A DNA stretch of 36,237 nucleotides from Bacteroidales bacterium (GTDB lineage: Bacteria > Bacteroidota > Bacteroidia > Bacteroidales > F082). The stretch is from positions 1 to 36,237 of the forward strand of contig JAUXMV010000014.1 of the NCBI GenBank assembly GCA_030683155.1, given 5' to 3'. Positions 6,469-14,667 of the stretch are shown piece after piece (position 1 is the first letter of the stretch; every line of letters begins with the position of its first letter). Made by a program: the position numbers and the translations under genes. A model generated the notes under the pieces. That model saw nothing but the letters and a program-made list of their open reading frames with translations, was not told the origin of the DNA and ran no database searches.

Positions 6469-8034
6469 TTACCCTCCTTCGCCTTCCAGCTGCCAAACAG
6501 TGTCAATCAGTGTGCCATCGACCCATTTGACTACTGCGATGGGCTTATTTGTGAAAACCGGCTTTTCAGGTATGCCGCAGATCGCTTCAGCTTCATCTTT
6601 TAATTGTTGGATAGTTTTCAAGGGAAGCTGACTGTCCTTCAGCTTTTCGATCAGGTCGGTCTGCAGAGGATTGATGGCGATGCCTCTTTCGGTTATTATC
6701 ACATCAATAAGTTCGCCCGGACCACAAATTGTAGTCACTTCATCGCGGATGACTGGAATGCGGTCGCGAAAAAGCGGGATGGGCAGGATTGTACATTTGG
6801 CAAAAAGACAATTCTGCCAGCCGCCAATGCCATGTTTGAGCAGCCCGTCGGAGTGCGTTACCACATTGGCATTGAAGTTCAGATCGACTTCGGTAGCACC
6901 CAGAATAACCACATCAAGCATTGAAGCGAAGTTGCCTTTGCCATGATAATTATAACTGGTGAAAGGGCTTGTGTTGATGTGATTTTCATTTTCCCGCATC
7001 GATCTTACACCCTCCAAATCGAAAGTTTGGCCGTCGAGGATATAATCAATCAGGCCCTCTTCGAGCATACTCACAAGATATTTGTTGCTTCCACCTCTGG
7101 CAAAACGGGCTTTGATTTTTTTTGCGCGCATCTTTTCAGCAAAATAGTAACCCACCGCAAGCGAAGTTCCACCTGAGCCGGATTGAAAAGAAAATCCATC
7201 TTTCAGGATACCCGCTTCATCACAAAAGCGGGCGGTCAATTCAGCCAACAGCAGTCTGTCCGGACTTTTTGTAATTTCAGTGGTACCAGAAACGATTTTT
7301 TCAGGGATGCCGATTTGGTCCATAACAACTACCATATCAACATAATTTCCCTGAATCTGCCATGGATAGCAAGGAAAGGGAACAAGGTTGTCAGTCACAA
7401 CAATCACTTTATGAGCAAATTGTGCATCTGCCAAGGCAAAGCCAAGCAACCCGCAAGCCGTTGGACCTCTGTCGCCGGTTGCATTTCCAAAGGCATCAGC
7501 AGTGGGAGCCGCAATCACAGCAATATCGATCAAAAGCTCAGCATCCTGAATGGCTTGATAACGGCCACCATGAGAGCGCAATACGCCTAAACCCTTCATT
7601 TTTCCGTGCGAAGCAAAAACGCCCAAAGCACCGTTCATACTACCTTCGATGTGGTCTATTGTTCCATCCTCAAGATAAGAGATGAGCGGCTTATGACATT
7701 CAAAAGAAGCTGAAGGCGCCCAGACAAGGTCTTTAAAACCAAGTCTATGTGCAATTTCAAAAATCTGCAAAGCGATCAAATCACCATTGCGAAAATGGTG
7801 GTGGGTAGAAATAACAGCTCCATCACGCAGGCCTGCATTTAGCAAGGCTTGTTCCAGTGAGGCAACAGTTTTGTTACCATCAGATGGAAAATCGCTGCAA
7901 GAAACCAGCTGAGGACCATGCCTTTTGCCCGAAGGCTTATGTTTGCCAATGCCCATAAAAGGAATCTGTACAATGCCGTTCACCTTTTCGGGAACATTAC
8001 GGCCAAGGATATTTTTTGTGAATTTTTCAGACAT
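6469..8034 (-). CDS. citF: Citrate lyase alpha subunit (citrate CoA-transferase)
   Basis: A 521-residue protein using the ATG at 8034; an upstream in-frame start at 8088 would add 18 residues inside the preceding gene and is less likely. CitF swaps the acetyl group on the acyl-carrier thioester for citrate, giving citryl-ACP. Recognisable family segments are ISTHHHFRNGD (about residue 76), GLGVLRSHGGRYQA, the glycine-rich FQSGSGGTSLAVGYYFAEKM (about 285) and a C-terminal GIAINPLQTDL. Length fits CitF. It overlaps the 3' end of the CitDE gene by 8 bases, indicating translational coupling. It is last in the citrate operon. Confidence 0.92.
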   Translation of the reverse strand: MSEKFTKNILGRNVPEKVNGIVQIPFMGIGKHKPSGKRHGPQLVSCSDFPSDGNKTVASLEQALLNAGLRDGAVISTHHHFRNGDLIALQIFEIAHRLGFKDLVWAPSASFECHKPLISYLEDGTIDHIEGSMNGALGVFASHGKMKGLGVLRSHGGRYQAIQDAELLIDIAVIAAPTADAFGNATGDRGPTACGLLGFALADAQFAHKVIVVTDNLVPFPCYPWQIQGNYVDMVVVMDQIGIPEKIVSGTTEITKSPDRLLLAELTARFCDEAGILKDGFSFQSGSGGTSLAVGYYFAEKMRAKKIKARFARGGSNKYLVSMLEEGLIDYILDGQTFDLEGVRSMRENENHINTSPFTSYNYHGKGNFASMLDVVILGATEVDLNFNANVVTHSDGLLKHGIGGWQNCLFAKCTILPIPLFRDRIPVIRDEVTTICGPGELIDVIITERGIAINPLQTDLIEKLKDSQLPLKTIQQLKDEAEAICGIPEKPVFTNKPIAVVKWVDGTLIDTVWQLEGEGG

Positions 8035-9244
8035 TTTCTTCCTCCAACCAGTTTGATGATAATTTACCCGCTTTAACAGCAATATCAAGTGTTCTTATGG
8101 CTCTTTTTACAACAGGCAGGTCAACCATTTTCGAGCCCACAGCGATCACACCCAATCCTTTCTGTTTTGCTTCATAGAATGCAATAAAAATTCTTTTTGC
8201 CTTTTCGATTTCGGCTTTGTCAGGCGCATAATATTCATGAATTGTTTTTATCTGTCGCGGATGAATACATCCCATGCCATCGAAACCGAGTCTTTTGGAT
8301 CGCAAAATATTCGCGATCAGACCATCATTGTCTGAAACATCGCTGAACACCGAGTCGTTGGGTTGTATTCCGGCAGCACGGCAAGCATTTACAACCTGAG
8401 AACAGGCGAAAAGTGATTCGATGCCTTCAGCACTGCGCTGAGTTCCGATATCGGCTGTATAATCTTCCACGCCTATGGCCATTGACACAATGTTTTCGGC
8501 TGCAGAAGCAATTTCCCAGGCTTTTATAACGCCTAATGCACTTTCAATGATGGGCATAAGCCAGATTTCATGCTTTATTGAATGCTTAATTTTCAAGAGG
8601 TTGACGTGTTCATTCACCTGATGAATCTGTGCGGCGCTTTCACATTTTGGCAGGATAATGAGATTGGGGTTGTGTGGAATAATAAAATCCAGGACATCGA
8701 GACCGAGGGGCATCTGATTAATTCTGACCATGCGTTCAACGCCATAAAAATCGAGGCTTCTCAGTGCATTTCTGACAAGAAATCTTGCTTCAAACTTCTT
8801 TTCGGGAGCAACAGAGTCTTCCAGATCGAGGATGATGCCATCGGGCTTATGAATGCCGGCGTTGATCATCAAAGCCGGAGAATTTCCGGGAAGATAAAGC
8901 CGCGAAATACGGTTTCTGTCGCGTTTTGTTTCATAATCAGATGCGGGATGCATGGGCAACAGAAACTCTTTTTCGGTATCAATGAGTGTTCTGATGGCGG
9001 CTTCAAGCCGGGCTGCAATAACGAAAGACAGTGCTCCTGCGTCTTCAACAAGCACCTTAGCGTGTGTAATATCATAAAATTCGAGAATATCTTTTACCAG
9101 CTTTTCGATCTGCTTACCAAACAAAGATTTGACTTTGCTCTCAATCGTTATTTCAAGTCCATTTTGGACACCTAAAGTTAGGGTGACTTTGCAATCAGAT
9201 CTTATTCCCAAGCCAAAATTACCGGCAATTGCTGTTTCTTCCAT
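8027..9244 (-). CDS. citE: Citrate lyase ACP (CitD)-beta subunit (CitE) fusion
   Basis: A 405-residue protein from the ATG at 9244 (an in-frame start at 9289 adds 15 residues and is less likely). Residues 1-95 look like CitD, the gamma/acyl-carrier subunit: AIAGNFGLGIRSD places Ser16-Asp17 where CitD carries its phosphoribosyl-dephospho-CoA arm, and VLVEDAGALSFVIAARLEAAIR matches the conserved CitD C-terminal helix. Residues from about 112 are CitE of the HpcH/HpaI TIM-barrel family (LYLPGNSPALM, GIILDLEDSV, IIESALGVIKA, GMGCIHPRQ), which splits citryl-ACP into acetyl-ACP and oxaloacetate. CitD and CitE are normally separate chains, so this is a subunit fusion. It lies between the transporter and citF. 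The fold calls are firm; that the fused chain is active is inference. Confidence 0.88.
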   Translation of the reverse strand: MEETAIAGNFGLGIRSDCKVTLTLGVQNGLEITIESKVKSLFGKQIEKLVKDILEFYDITHAKVLVEDAGALSFVIAARLEAAIRTLIDTEKEFLLPMHPASDYETKRDRNRISRLYLPGNSPALMINAGIHKPDGIILDLEDSVAPEKKFEARFLVRNALRSLDFYGVERMVRINQMPLGLDVLDFIIPHNPNLIILPKCESAAQIHQVNEHVNLLKIKHSIKHEIWLMPIIESALGVIKAWEIASAAENIVSMAIGVEDYTADIGTQRSAEGIESLFACSQVVNACRAAGIQPNDSVFSDVSDNDGLIANILRSKRLGFDGMGCIHPRQIKTIHEYYAPDKAEIEKAKRIFIAFYEAKQKGLGVIAVGSKMVDLPVVKRAIRTLDIAVKAGKLSSNWLEEENV

Positions 9245-9387
9245 TAAAATAATATTTAAGGTTTTGTAGAAAACATTTGTAAAGAACAATTTTTGAAGTG
9301 GTTATAAACGAATACGCTCAATGTTAAAACAATCATTTCAAAAAATTCATTTCTATCGCGCGCTTTTACTGAATTCAAATTTGATTG

Positions 9388-10881
9388 TTATCCAACAGGA
9401 ATAGCCCATTCAGGAATTGTTTTGTCATAACCCAGAAAGAATTCAATAAGAAAATACAGTGCAAGCGGCAGCAGAACCATGCTAATCAACTTAAGGCCAA
9501 TACCAGCTCTCGCCAGCTCCGGGGTGGTAATTCTGTTGCTTCCAAAGATGACGGTATTTGGGCCCGTTCCGGCGGGCATAATGAAGACAAAGGAACATGC
9601 AAAAGTAGCAGGAATCATCAGAAGGAGCGGATTCATATTTCCGGCTACGGCCATGCTGGCCAGTACAGGCAGAAAAATATTGGCTGTAGCTGTATTGGAA
9701 TTGATTTCGGTGAAAAAAAGGATGAAACCGACAACGATAAAAATAACAACAAAGGTTGGATATCCGCTGATAAATGCCAACTGATATCCAAGCCATTCGG
9801 CAAGGCCGGTTGCTTTAAATCCTGATGCCATGGCATACCCACCACCGACGATCACACCAACTCCCCAGGGTATTTGTCCGGCAGATTTCCAGTCGAGCAG
9901 ACGACTGTTGTTGCCCGCCGAAATCATGAAAAGCAACATCGCTGCCAGCATGCCCACTGTGCTGTCATGAACATATTTTTCGAGTCCAAGCAAAGTGCTC
10001 CAGCCCGGAATGGTAAATGAATCAATGATGATATCTTCTCTGAAGATCCATCCAATTGTAGTCAAAATAAAAATAATCAATACACGGCTTTCACCTTTGG
10101 ACATGCTTCCCATAGCAGTTAGTTCATTCCGCATCATCTGCTTGCTGCCCGGCATACTGTCTTTTACTTTATACAAGCGAACCAGATAAAACCACACCAA
10201 AGGGAGAAAAATCACTACAAGCGGAAGTCCAATTTTCATCCATGTAAAGAAACTTATGGAAGGTGCCAAAGGAAACATTTTTGCCAGAACACCTGAAAAA
10301 ATCATATTGGTTGGTGAACCAATCAAGGTTGCAGTGCCACCAACGCTTGCTGAAAAGGCAATTCCAAGCATAAGAACAGTGCCGAAGCTGCTTCTGCCTC
10401 CTGATAATTCTTCTTCTTTAACAACGAGTGCGAGACCTATGGGCAACATGAGCAAAGCTGCAGTTACATTGGCAATCCACATCGACATGAAAGCTGTTGC
10501 CAGCATGATGCTTAATAAAATTATCTGTCGGCTGGTACCTAAAGTTTTTATAATTACCAGCGCGATTCTTTTGTGCAGATTCTGTGCTTCGATGGCTTTG
10601 GCCAGAAAAAAGCCTGAGATCATCATCAGGACAAAATCGTGGCCGTAGTTGATGGCTGTTTCGCCGGCGGGCAAGATTCCAAGAAGCGGATACAATGCCA
10701 TGGGCAGAAATGCAGTGGCATAAATGGGTATAGCTTCTGTCATCCACCAGATAGCCATGAGGATGGATACCAGTCCGACATTTCTGGCGGCCAAGCTCAT
10801 GCCCTCAGGCAATGGCGTCAGTAAGCCAAGGAAAAGTATGGCTATACCGGCGATTAGACCGATCATTTTCACATTCTTCAT
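9388..10881 (-). CDS. DASS/SLC13-family di- or tricarboxylate transporter
   Basis: 497 residues of a multi-pass inner-membrane protein of the divalent anion:Na+ symporter family. About eleven hydrophobic segments are visible. The paired substrate/Na+ motifs are present: IGSPTNMIF near residue 188 and INSNTATAN near residue 395, the two SNT-type loops of the family. It lies directly upstream of the citrate lyase genes, with a 143-base gap, which points to citrate as substrate, though succinate or malate cannot be excluded from sequence. No CitS- or CitT-specific signature was identified. Confidence 0.85.
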   Translation of the reverse strand: MKNVKMIGLIAGIAILFLGLLTPLPEGMSLAARNVGLVSILMAIWWMTEAIPIYATAFLPMALYPLLGILPAGETAINYGHDFVLMMISGFFLAKAIEAQNLHKRIALVIIKTLGTSRQIILLSIMLATAFMSMWIANVTAALLMLPIGLALVVKEEELSGGRSSFGTVLMLGIAFSASVGGTATLIGSPTNMIFSGVLAKMFPLAPSISFFTWMKIGLPLVVIFLPLVWFYLVRLYKVKDSMPGSKQMMRNELTAMGSMSKGESRVLIIFILTTIGWIFREDIIIDSFTIPGWSTLLGLEKYVHDSTVGMLAAMLLFMISAGNNSRLLDWKSAGQIPWGVGVIVGGGYAMASGFKATGLAEWLGYQLAFISGYPTFVVIFIVVGFILFFTEINSNTATANIFLPVLASMAVAGNMNPLLLMIPATFACSFVFIMPAGTGPNTVIFGSNRITTPELARAGIGLKLISMVLLPLALYFLIEFFLGYDKTIPEWAIPVG

Positions 10882-10894
10882 CTGCTGAAGTTGG

Positions 10895-10940
10895 TATTAG
10901 TGTTATAGAATGAAAGTTAGTGAAGTGTTTAGAATTCAAT
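10895..10940 (-). promoter_or_regulatory. Weak candidate promoter of the citrate operon
   Basis: On the minus strand a TTG is followed after about 17 bases by TAACTTTC, one mismatch from the Bacteroidetes -7 box TAnnTTTG, just upstream of the transporter start. The spacing is short and the last base is wrong, so this is only a candidate. It lies downstream of the hairpin at 10964-10997, consistent with separate transcription of the citrate genes. Confidence 0.25.
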
Positions 10941-10963
10941 ACTTTAAAAAGAGAAATAAAAGT

Positions 10964-10997
10964 AGAGGTAACCGCTTTTGTGAAGCGGTTAACCTCT
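10964..10997 (-). terminator. Strong hairpin upstream of the citrate operon
   Basis: AGAGGTAACCGCTT (10964-10977) pairs with AAGCGGTTAACCTCT (10983-10997), leaving one bulged base and a loop of about five bases. On the minus strand it is followed by a T-rich stretch, so it could end minus-strand transcripts arriving from the large operon. It is not directly after a gene, and may instead be an operator or attenuator of the citrate genes. The rest of the gap 10882-11234 shows no gene. Confidence 0.5.
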
Positions 10998-11162
10998 ATC
11001 CCAACCCAAAACTCACTAACCTAAATTTGAGTCAAAAAAAAGAACAATACGATAAAAAACTTTTTGAAGCAGCTTTCCATTTAGACCAGACAGATCAAAG
11101 GAAAACAGAAAAATTTTATTTTTTCAAAAGAAAAACTTCTGAGTAATAGCAGTTTTAATGAA

Positions 11163-11197
11163 AATGGAGACAACTGACAGCATCAGCTGTCTCCATT
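11163..11197 (-). terminator. Terminator hairpin of the large operon
   Basis: AATGGAGACA (11163-11172) pairs with TGTCTCCATT (11188-11197). The stem extends inward through CTGA/TCAG after one mismatch, with a five-base loop. T-rich sequence follows on both sides, so it could work in both directions. It lies 38 bases after the stop of the last gene of the minus-strand operon, where an intrinsic terminator is expected. Confidence 0.6.
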
Positions 11198-11234
11198 GTT
11201 TTGTTACAAATTTCAAAAAACCGCAATGATTTTA

Positions 11235-12008
11235 TTAATCAACATAAGTATATTCGAAAATTTCCTGCCATCCGGCACCTGCGCGGGTAACTTTAGAAAC
11301 ACGGTTTTTGGCGTCAAACTCATAAGAAACATTGGTTCTTTTGGTGTTGGCTTCGTCGCCAGGACCATTCCAGTAGTCAAGGTATTCAACAAGTTTTTTG
11401 CTGGTTTTTCCATAAAGACCACTTACTGTTTTCCATCCTGACTCATTGATAGCCTCGTTGATATTGTTCACGTTATCGCCACTTGTGTAGGTGAAAGTCT
11501 TGATGCGGTTCACAGTGCCATCATCAGCATAGCGTGTATGCTTTGTGATGTTGCCATTGGTAATTTCATATTCCCATTTAAGGTGATCGGCACCACCCCA
11601 ACGTTCGATAACTTTAACCAGATATCCATCAGCATTGTACTCGTACCCTGCCCATTCGTCGGAGGCCCAATATTCTCTTGTTATCCTTCCCTGGGCATCA
11701 AGATCATACAAAACCGGATCACGGCCAGTACGCGTAATTGACAATTTGCCGGCTACAGAATAATCATAGGTAAACGCTTTGTCAAAGTCTGTTAACCAGA
11801 AGTTTTCAACTTTGGTTAAACGTTTGTTAGCATCATAGGTGAAATCATGGGTTTCCCATTCATCAACACCCCAGGTAGATTTAATTTTTGCAACCAAAGA
11901 TGCTTCAATTGGCTTATCATCATCTTTTTTGTCATCATCCTTTTTACAGGAAGTAGATAAAGTTGCTACAAACAAAGCAACTGCCATAAAACTAAGATAC
12001 TTTTTCAT
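11235..12008 (-). CDS. Lipoprotein with YD/RHS-like beta repeats
   Basis: 257 residues. The lipoprotein signal ends in STSC (Cys at about residue 21), followed by a Lys/Asp-rich linker (KKDDDKKDDDK) of the kind that tethers surface lipoproteins in Bacteroidetes. The body consists of short repeats of the form FTYDANKRLTKVE, YDLDAQGRITREY, YEYNADGYLVKVI and YEFDAKNRVSKV, typical of YD-type beta repeats. No catalytic motif was seen. As the last gene of the operon it may bind ligand or assist the surface apparatus. Function unknown. Confidence 0.65.
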   Translation of the reverse strand: MKKYLSFMAVALFVATLSTSCKKDDDKKDDDKPIEASLVAKIKSTWGVDEWETHDFTYDANKRLTKVENFWLTDFDKAFTYDYSVAGKLSITRTGRDPVLYDLDAQGRITREYWASDEWAGYEYNADGYLVKVIERWGGADHLKWEYEITNGNITKHTRYADDGTVNRIKTFTYTSGDNVNNINEAINESGWKTVSGLYGKTSKKLVEYLDYWNGPGDEANTKRTNVSYEFDAKNRVSKVTRAGAGWQEIFEYTYVD

Positions 12009-12049
12009 AAAACATTAATTTTTAGTTAGTAAAAGATATAATTAAACGA

Positions 12050-13057
12050 TTAGTTTCCTCCGGAAACGATAATAAAAACAAGGCCTGTTATAAAGAAAAC
12101 AAACATTAAAAACAGCATAAGATTAACTTTGGAGCCACCTCCTTTGAATTCTTTCCAGATGAAAACACCCCATAAAGCCGCCACCATTGTAGCACCCTGA
12201 CCGAGACCATAGGAGATCGCTGCACCTGCTTTTCCGGCTGCGATAAAACTGAGTGCAGTTCCAAGTCCCCAGATGATACCACCTAAAATGCCAACCGTAT
12301 GCGTGGATAAATGACCACTGAAGTAATCCTTGTAGGAGACAGGCGCACCCACAAAAGGCTTTTTCATGAGCAATGTATTGAAAATAAAATTGCTCGCAAA
12401 CACACCAAGGGAGAAAATGAAGAAGGCTGCATATGGTGCAACCATGCCTGCGGTAGGGTATTCAAAATTCTCAAGATCCATAGCGCTTGCAACAAATCTA
12501 TAGAAAAGAGACATCAGCAATCCGGCGCTTAAAGCAATCCAGACACCTTTTTTAGAAGCAGAAGCTTTATTCTTTTGCGCCATTTTTCCGGAAGCTACAC
12601 CATTCAAAATAATGGCAACAACAACAAGAAATACGCCCAGAAATAAAATTACCGGATCGCCTTTTGGGGTACTAAAATAGTTTACAGCAACGCCAAGCAC
12701 GAGTGCCAGACCCACACCAAGCGGAAATGCGACTGCCATTCCAGAGATGGAGATGGCTGCTGCCAGAAGAATGTTCGAAGCGTTGAAAATAACCCCACCT
12801 GCAAATGCACTCCAGAAATTCTGGCTGCTCACCTGCGAAAGGTCATCAACAAAGCTGCGACCAAGTTCTCCATAACTGCCAAGTGTGAAACCAAGCAAAA
12901 CGGAAAACAATAAAATTCCTAATACATAATCCCAATAAAATAGCTCATAACGCCATGTTTTGGCTGAAAGTTTCTGGGTATTTGCCCAGGAACCCCAGCA
13001 AAGCATTGTAACTAAAGTCAGCGCCACTGCCAGAGAATAACTGCCTACTATATACAT
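12050..13057 (-). CDS. GRP/ureide-permease-type sugar or nucleoside transporter (RusT-like)
   Basis: 335 residues, about ten membrane helices, no signal peptide, inner membrane. The N-terminal LCWGSWANTQKLS segment and the following WRYELFYWDYVLG are hallmarks of the ureide permease/glucose-ribose porter group of the drug/metabolite transporter superfamily. Duplicated five-helix halves flank a basic loop around residues 155-170. In Bacteroidetes ribose-utilisation (rus) loci a permease of this type (RusT) imports ribose, and here it shares an operon with ribokinase. Substrate is therefore probably ribose, or a nucleoside, by inference. It starts 38 bases after the upstream esterase stop. Confidence 0.75.
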   Translation of the reverse strand: MYIVGSYSLAVALTLVTMLCWGSWANTQKLSAKTWRYELFYWDYVLGILLFSVLLGFTLGSYGELGRSFVDDLSQVSSQNFWSAFAGGVIFNASNILLAAAISISGMAVAFPLGVGLALVLGVAVNYFSTPKGDPVILFLGVFLVVVAIILNGVASGKMAQKNKASASKKGVWIALSAGLLMSLFYRFVASAMDLENFEYPTAGMVAPYAAFFIFSLGVFASNFIFNTLLMKKPFVGAPVSYKDYFSGHLSTHTVGILGGIIWGLGTALSFIAAGKAGAAISYGLGQGATMVAALWGVFIWKEFKGGGSKVNLMLFLMFVFFITGLVFIIVSGGN

Positions 13058-13095
13058 AATTTTAATTTTAAGTGAGTAATCAAAACTTTCTATTC

Positions 13096-14658
13096 TTATC
13101 TGTGAATTTTATTTGCCGTGAAATTGAGTGCCTCTTCAAAACCATAAAAAAACCATGAGAATCCACCCGCACCTTCCCTTACACGGTATTCATGGTAAAA
13201 GTTTTTTTCGCGAAAAAGCATATGTAAATTGCCATTGAAAAAGTAATTCATCCCTTTATCCGGACTATCAATAAAGAACCACGTTCTTTCGAGTGCTTTT
13301 GGCCCAACAGCAGAAAAAGTTTTACTAAAGCTTTCAAAATCGGAAGATGCATCAAAAATGGCACAAGCGGTAAACTGTTCAGGGTTCATTGCATACTCCA
13401 AAGCTGTTTTTCCTCCGCCTTCAAAACCAATGAGCGCACGAAAACGGAAGCCCGGTCTGGCTTTATGGTCATTTTCCATAGCCGGAATAATCCGTTCCAA
13501 AAGATTTTTCTCAGCAGAGGGCATAAAAAGTATCATCAGTGGCGGGATGCTTCCTTCAATAATTTTGGGATTGACAAATTCTATGATTTGCTGCTTTTCG
13601 CTGTTTTGAAAATCTGCAAAAAAATAAAGAACAGGATACAGACGTGAAGAAGTTTCATAACCTTCAGGAGTAAATAACTCATACTGATGGCCTGAGATTT
13701 CAATTTTCTTCAAGGAAGATTCTGAGTTATGCACCTCTGACCGCATAGCCATTTTGTCACCACGGTAAGGTTTGTTTTCGAAGGCATCGCTCAAAAACTG
13801 CAAACCATTATCGACTGATTCGCGCCAATAGCTGAAAGAATGACCTCCGTTTCTAACCCTGAATTCATGCGGAATATTTCTATCGCGCATCAAAATATGT
13901 AGTTCTTCGTTGCTGAAGGCCAGCGTTTGCTCATCATCGCCGTTGTCGATGTAAATTTTCAGATCTTCAAAAGCTCCTGATTCGGCATCGGCGAAAATAT
14001 GGAATGGACTGTTTTTCTTGTAATATTCTGTGATTCTTTCTTCGCCAAAGGTTCCGGCGCCTCCAAAAATCTTTCCCCACTGCTCATTCCACCCCTCTGG
14101 GTCTTCGGTCATGTATTGAGCATCCGTCCTGACAGAAATACTGAGTGGGACGCAGGCAGAAAAAACATCAGGATGCTTCAATGGAAGAATCAATGCGCCA
14201 AAACCACCCATTGAATAGCCAAGAGTACCCCTGAATTGCTTGTCTTTCAACACCCTGTACTTGCTTTCGATAAATGGAATCAGCTCTTGGACAAACATAT
14301 CCTGATAATTGAAAGAACCATCATGGAAATTGACATAATAGGTCCTAAAACCTTGTGGAATAACGAAAATCATCGGAACAATTTCCTTTTTCGCTATGGC
14401 TATGTCTGCTATTTGAGCGATGCGTCCATATTCAACCCAGGCTGTTTCATTGTCGCCCAGACCATGCAAAAGATAAACCACAGGGTAATCATTTTCTGTA
14501 GCATCGTATCCGGCAGGTAGATAGACAGAATACTTCACTTTTTGTCCAAGGATGCTGCTTTGCATTTCAAGACTTTCGATAATACGTGAACCGTCTTCGA
14601 CTGCAAAAATCTGCAGCGAAAGCATCAAAAATCCAAGTATTACAAAAATTCTATTCAT
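13096..14658 (-). CDS. Exported two-domain esterase, second domain catalytically dead (paralogue 2)
   Basis: 520 residues with a Sec signal peptide (about 1-19). Residues 25-295 are an esterase-D/feruloyl-esterase-like alpha/beta hydrolase with a full triad: Ser149 in GYSMGG, an Asp in IDNGDDE (238-242) and His273 in RVRNGGHSF; the oxyanion strand is YLLHGLGDN. Residues 315-520 repeat the fold in degenerate form. The nucleophile elbow reads GFEGGG (Glu413 where Ser is expected), and the His position is Gly498 in RVREGAGGF. The second domain is therefore a pseudo-esterase, perhaps for binding. It is a tandem paralogue of the next gene upstream, 9 bases away. Substrate unknown; the context suggests an ester on a ribose-containing compound or glycan. 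Confidence 0.82.
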   Translation of the reverse strand: MNRIFVILGFLMLSLQIFAVEDGSRIIESLEMQSSILGQKVKYSVYLPAGYDATENDYPVVYLLHGLGDNETAWVEYGRIAQIADIAIAKKEIVPMIFVIPQGFRTYYVNFHDGSFNYQDMFVQELIPFIESKYRVLKDKQFRGTLGYSMGGFGALILPLKHPDVFSACVPLSISVRTDAQYMTEDPEGWNEQWGKIFGGAGTFGEERITEYYKKNSPFHIFADAESGAFEDLKIYIDNGDDEQTLAFSNEELHILMRDRNIPHEFRVRNGGHSFSYWRESVDNGLQFLSDAFENKPYRGDKMAMRSEVHNSESSLKKIEISGHQYELFTPEGYETSSRLYPVLYFFADFQNSEKQQIIEFVNPKIIEGSIPPLMILFMPSAEKNLLERIIPAMENDHKARPGFRFRALIGFEGGGKTALEYAMNPEQFTACAIFDASSDFESFSKTFSAVGPKALERTWFFIDSPDKGMNYFFNGNLHMLFREKNFYHEYRVREGAGGFSWFFYGFEEALNFTANKIHR

Positions 14659-14667
14659 ATAAGTCGC

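Noticed and set aside
6604..7685. Several overlapping plus-strand open frames opposite citF
   Set aside because: The minus-strand frame encodes an unmistakable CitF; the others are mutually overlapping shadows.
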